Part shown: piece after piece, positions 39,329-40,735 of the stretch | How positions within the stretch are numbered: position 1 is the first letter of the stretch | Layout: each line of letters starts with the position of its first letter | Assembly: GCA_964385635.1 (NCBI GenBank) | Contig: CAYLPU010000044.1 | Coordinates: 1-40,735 of the forward strand | Source of the DNA: CAYLPU01 sp964385635 | Lineage (GTDB): Bacteria; Chloroflexota; Anaerolineae; B4-G1 | DNA: 40,735 nt | Reading direction: 5' to 3' | Program-made: the position numbers and the translations under genes | Notes under the pieces: generated by a model | What the model saw: only the letters and a program-made list of their open reading frames with translations | Databases searched by the model: none | What the model was told of the DNA's origin: nothing

Positions 39329-40735
39329 ATGACCGGACAACTCCATCCCTTACAAACCACTGCCCTCATCCGCGATAGTTACCTGCGTTACCTGAAAACC
39401 ATCTACCCCTTCCAAGAGCAAGACCTGCGCGACCAGTTCTGGCGGGCATTGGAAACACCCGGCCTGCTGGTCAAAGGCCCGCTGCTGGAGGCGTCCCCGC
39501 CTTTTCAGACCGGGCGCGGCATCGAGGGGCTGATTGAAGCCGGTTTGCTGCATCCAGAGTTCCGCACCCTTTGCTCGGACGCGCTTCCTCTGGAACGCCC
39601 GCTGTATCTGCACCAGGAGCAGGGCGTAGAAAAGGTGGTGCGCGGTGGACGCAATGTGATTCTGGCCACCGGCACCGGCAGTGGCAAGACAGAGGCGTTT
39701 CTCGTTCCCATCCTGGATCACCTGCTGCGCGAGGGGGAGGCCGGCACGCTGGACCAACCGGGTGTGCGGGCGCTGCTGCTCTACCCGATGAACGCACTGG
39801 CCAATGACCAACTCAAGCGGCTGCGCCGGGTGCTGGGTGACTTCCCAGCCATCACCTTTGGTCGCTACACTGGAGAAACTGAGGAAACCGAAAGCCGGGC
39901 CGAGGATCGCTTCCGGGATCAGTTTCCCCGCGAGCCCCGGCTGGACAACGAATTGATTAGCCGGGAGCGCATGCGCCAGACGCCGCCTCACATCCTGCTC
40001 ACCAACTACGCTATGCTGGAGTATCTGCTCCTCCGCCCGCAGGACTGCGAGTTTTTCGACGGCGAGACAGGGCGGCACTGGCGCTATATCGTGCTGGACG
40101 AGGCCCACGTCTACGACGGCGCTTCCGGCATCGAGATCGCCATGCTGCTGCGGCGCTTGAAGGATCGCGTGGTACGCAGCGAACCGGGCCGCTTGCGTTG
40201 CATCGCTACCAGCGCCACCCTGGGCCGGGGGCGGGAGGATTTTCCCGCTGTGACCACCTTTGCTGCCGCGATCTTTGGTGAGCGCTTCGAGTGGGTGGAC
40301 GACGACCCGGAACGCCAGGATGTGGTGGCGGCGACGCGCCTTCCTATGGCCGCGATGGGCACGCCGTGGGGCGAGTCCACTCCCGAACTTTATACGGCGT
40401 TGCAGCAGGCCTTGCCAGGCGGTGAGACGATCCCACGGGAGGCAGTTGATGCGCTGGCTGAGGTAGCTAATCAGCAAGGCGTACCGCCGGCCGTCATCGA
40501 GGAAGCGCGGCAGGGCGCCGTCCAGGCACGGACACAGCTAGATGCAACCGTTGACCGATTCCTATACCTCCTGCTGCGTGGCGACGAGCGGTTGCGTACG
40601 CTCCAGGACAGATTGGCTGAGGAGCCCCGTTTCTTGAGCGACCTGGCTGCAGACCTATTTCCAGATCGAGAGGATGCAGCAGAGTGCCTGATCAACCTGG
40701 TCAACCTGGCCGTGCGCGCCAGACCAGACCCCGAC
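39329..40735 (+). CDS. SF2 DEAH-box helicase, C-terminus cut by window edge (BrxHII-like)
   Basis: The first 469 residues are visible from ATG 39329 (AAGGAAAGGA upstream) to the edge, without a stop. The helicase core shows a YLHQEQG region, Walker A ATGTGSGKTEAF (Lys120), ALLLYPMNALANDQLKRLRR (motif Ia), HILLTNYAMLEYLLLRP, the DEAH box IVLDEAHVYDG (257-260) and CIATSATLGRG (SAT, motif III). This N-terminal layout is typical of large DUF1998-type helicases found in DISARM, Druantia and some BREX loci. Given brxF, brxC and pglX upstream, BrxHII of type 3 BREX is the best guess. The diagnostic C-terminal half lies outside the window. Confidence 0.8.
   Translation, partial: MTGQLHPLQTTALIRDSYLRYLKTIYPFQEQDLRDQFWRALETPGLLVKGPLLEASPPFQTGRGIEGLIEAGLLHPEFRTLCSDALPLERPLYLHQEQGVEKVVRGGRNVILATGTGSGKTEAFLVPILDHLLREGEAGTLDQPGVRALLLYPMNALANDQLKRLRRVLGDFPAITFGRYTGETEETESRAEDRFRDQFPREPRLDNELISRERMRQTPPHILLTNYAMLEYLLLRPQDCEFFDGETGRHWRYIVLDEAHVYDGASGIEIAMLLRRLKDRVVRSEPGRLRCIATSATLGRGREDFPAVTTFAAAIFGERFEWVDDDPERQDVVAATRLPMAAMGTPWGESTPELYTALQQALPGGETIPREAVDALAEVANQQGVPPAVIEEARQGAVQARTQLDATVDRFLYLLLRGDERLRTLQDRLAEEPRFLSDLAADLFPDREDAAECLINLVNLAVRARPDPD

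Noticed and set aside
39329..40735. Calling the helicase DrmA (DISARM) or DruE (Druantia)
   Set aside because: The N-terminal helicase core is shared by all these families. brxF and brxC upstream favour BREX-3, and no DISARM or Druantia marker other than a large unknown neighbour is visible.
19525..40735. PglZ phosphatase
   Set aside because: I looked for an alkaline-phosphatase-type PglZ in all plus-strand frames and saw none, so it is not annotated; it may lie beyond the right edge.

Overview
The window looks like chromosome of a GC-rich bacterium, most likely a member of the Chloroflexota (Anaerolineae/Caldilineae-like). This is an inference from gene content: a UVR-containing ClpC, a short class I-alpha glutamine synthetase, large ArnT/PMT-like membrane proteins, Uma2 nucleases, caspase-like and STAND proteins, and many short palindromic and heptameric repeats. 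No 16S gene or other phylogenetic marker was analysed.

Layout. Positions 1-1628 (minus) hold the N-terminal part of a secreted beta-helix/VCBS-repeat surface protein with a near-consensus promoter. Positions 1640-2372 are non-coding and repeat-rich: a MITE-like element, a 15-mer tandem array, a palindrome, and the clpC promoter followed by a heptamer array. clpC (plus) converges on degV (minus). Positions 9717-5904 (minus) form an operon of four genes: a small membrane protein, a large membrane glycosyltransferase-like protein, a zinc-ribbon protein and a second polytopic membrane protein. Then come a TM2-like protein, aspS behind a structured leader with an intrinsic terminator, glnA, a 6S RNA candidate and an MBL-fold hydrolase, all plus strand. 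Positions 18856-14866 (minus) form a tight operon: resB-like, a membrane protein, udk, a Uma2 nuclease and a family 2 glycosyltransferase. Next to it are tRNA-Thr(CGU), a transposase remnant and a candidate small RNA.

From 19525 to the right edge every gene is on the plus strand and the region reads as a defence island. It has the BREX type 3 genes brxF, brxC (DUF6079 type) and a Zn-ribbon DNA methyltransferase (PglXI type), and it ends in a truncated SF2 helicase that fits BrxHII. PglZ would be expected beyond the right edge. Inserted between these core genes are (i) two and a half copies of a small-protein plus nucleotidyltransferase module resembling toxin-antitoxin pairs, (ii) a GIY-YIG-like nuclease, (iii) a caspase-like protease next to a large STAND NTPase that share a Gly-Asp-rich motif, (iv) a STAND fragment and an 18-codon ORF, and (v) a 1268-residue protein of unknown function with a C-terminal C2H2 zinc finger. 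I read this as BREX-3 (modification and exclusion) with a built-in suicide or back-up module.

A recurring oddity is that dispersed palindromic or heptameric repeats have entered coding sequences in frame, in brxF, aspS, two membrane proteins and the 1268-residue gene.
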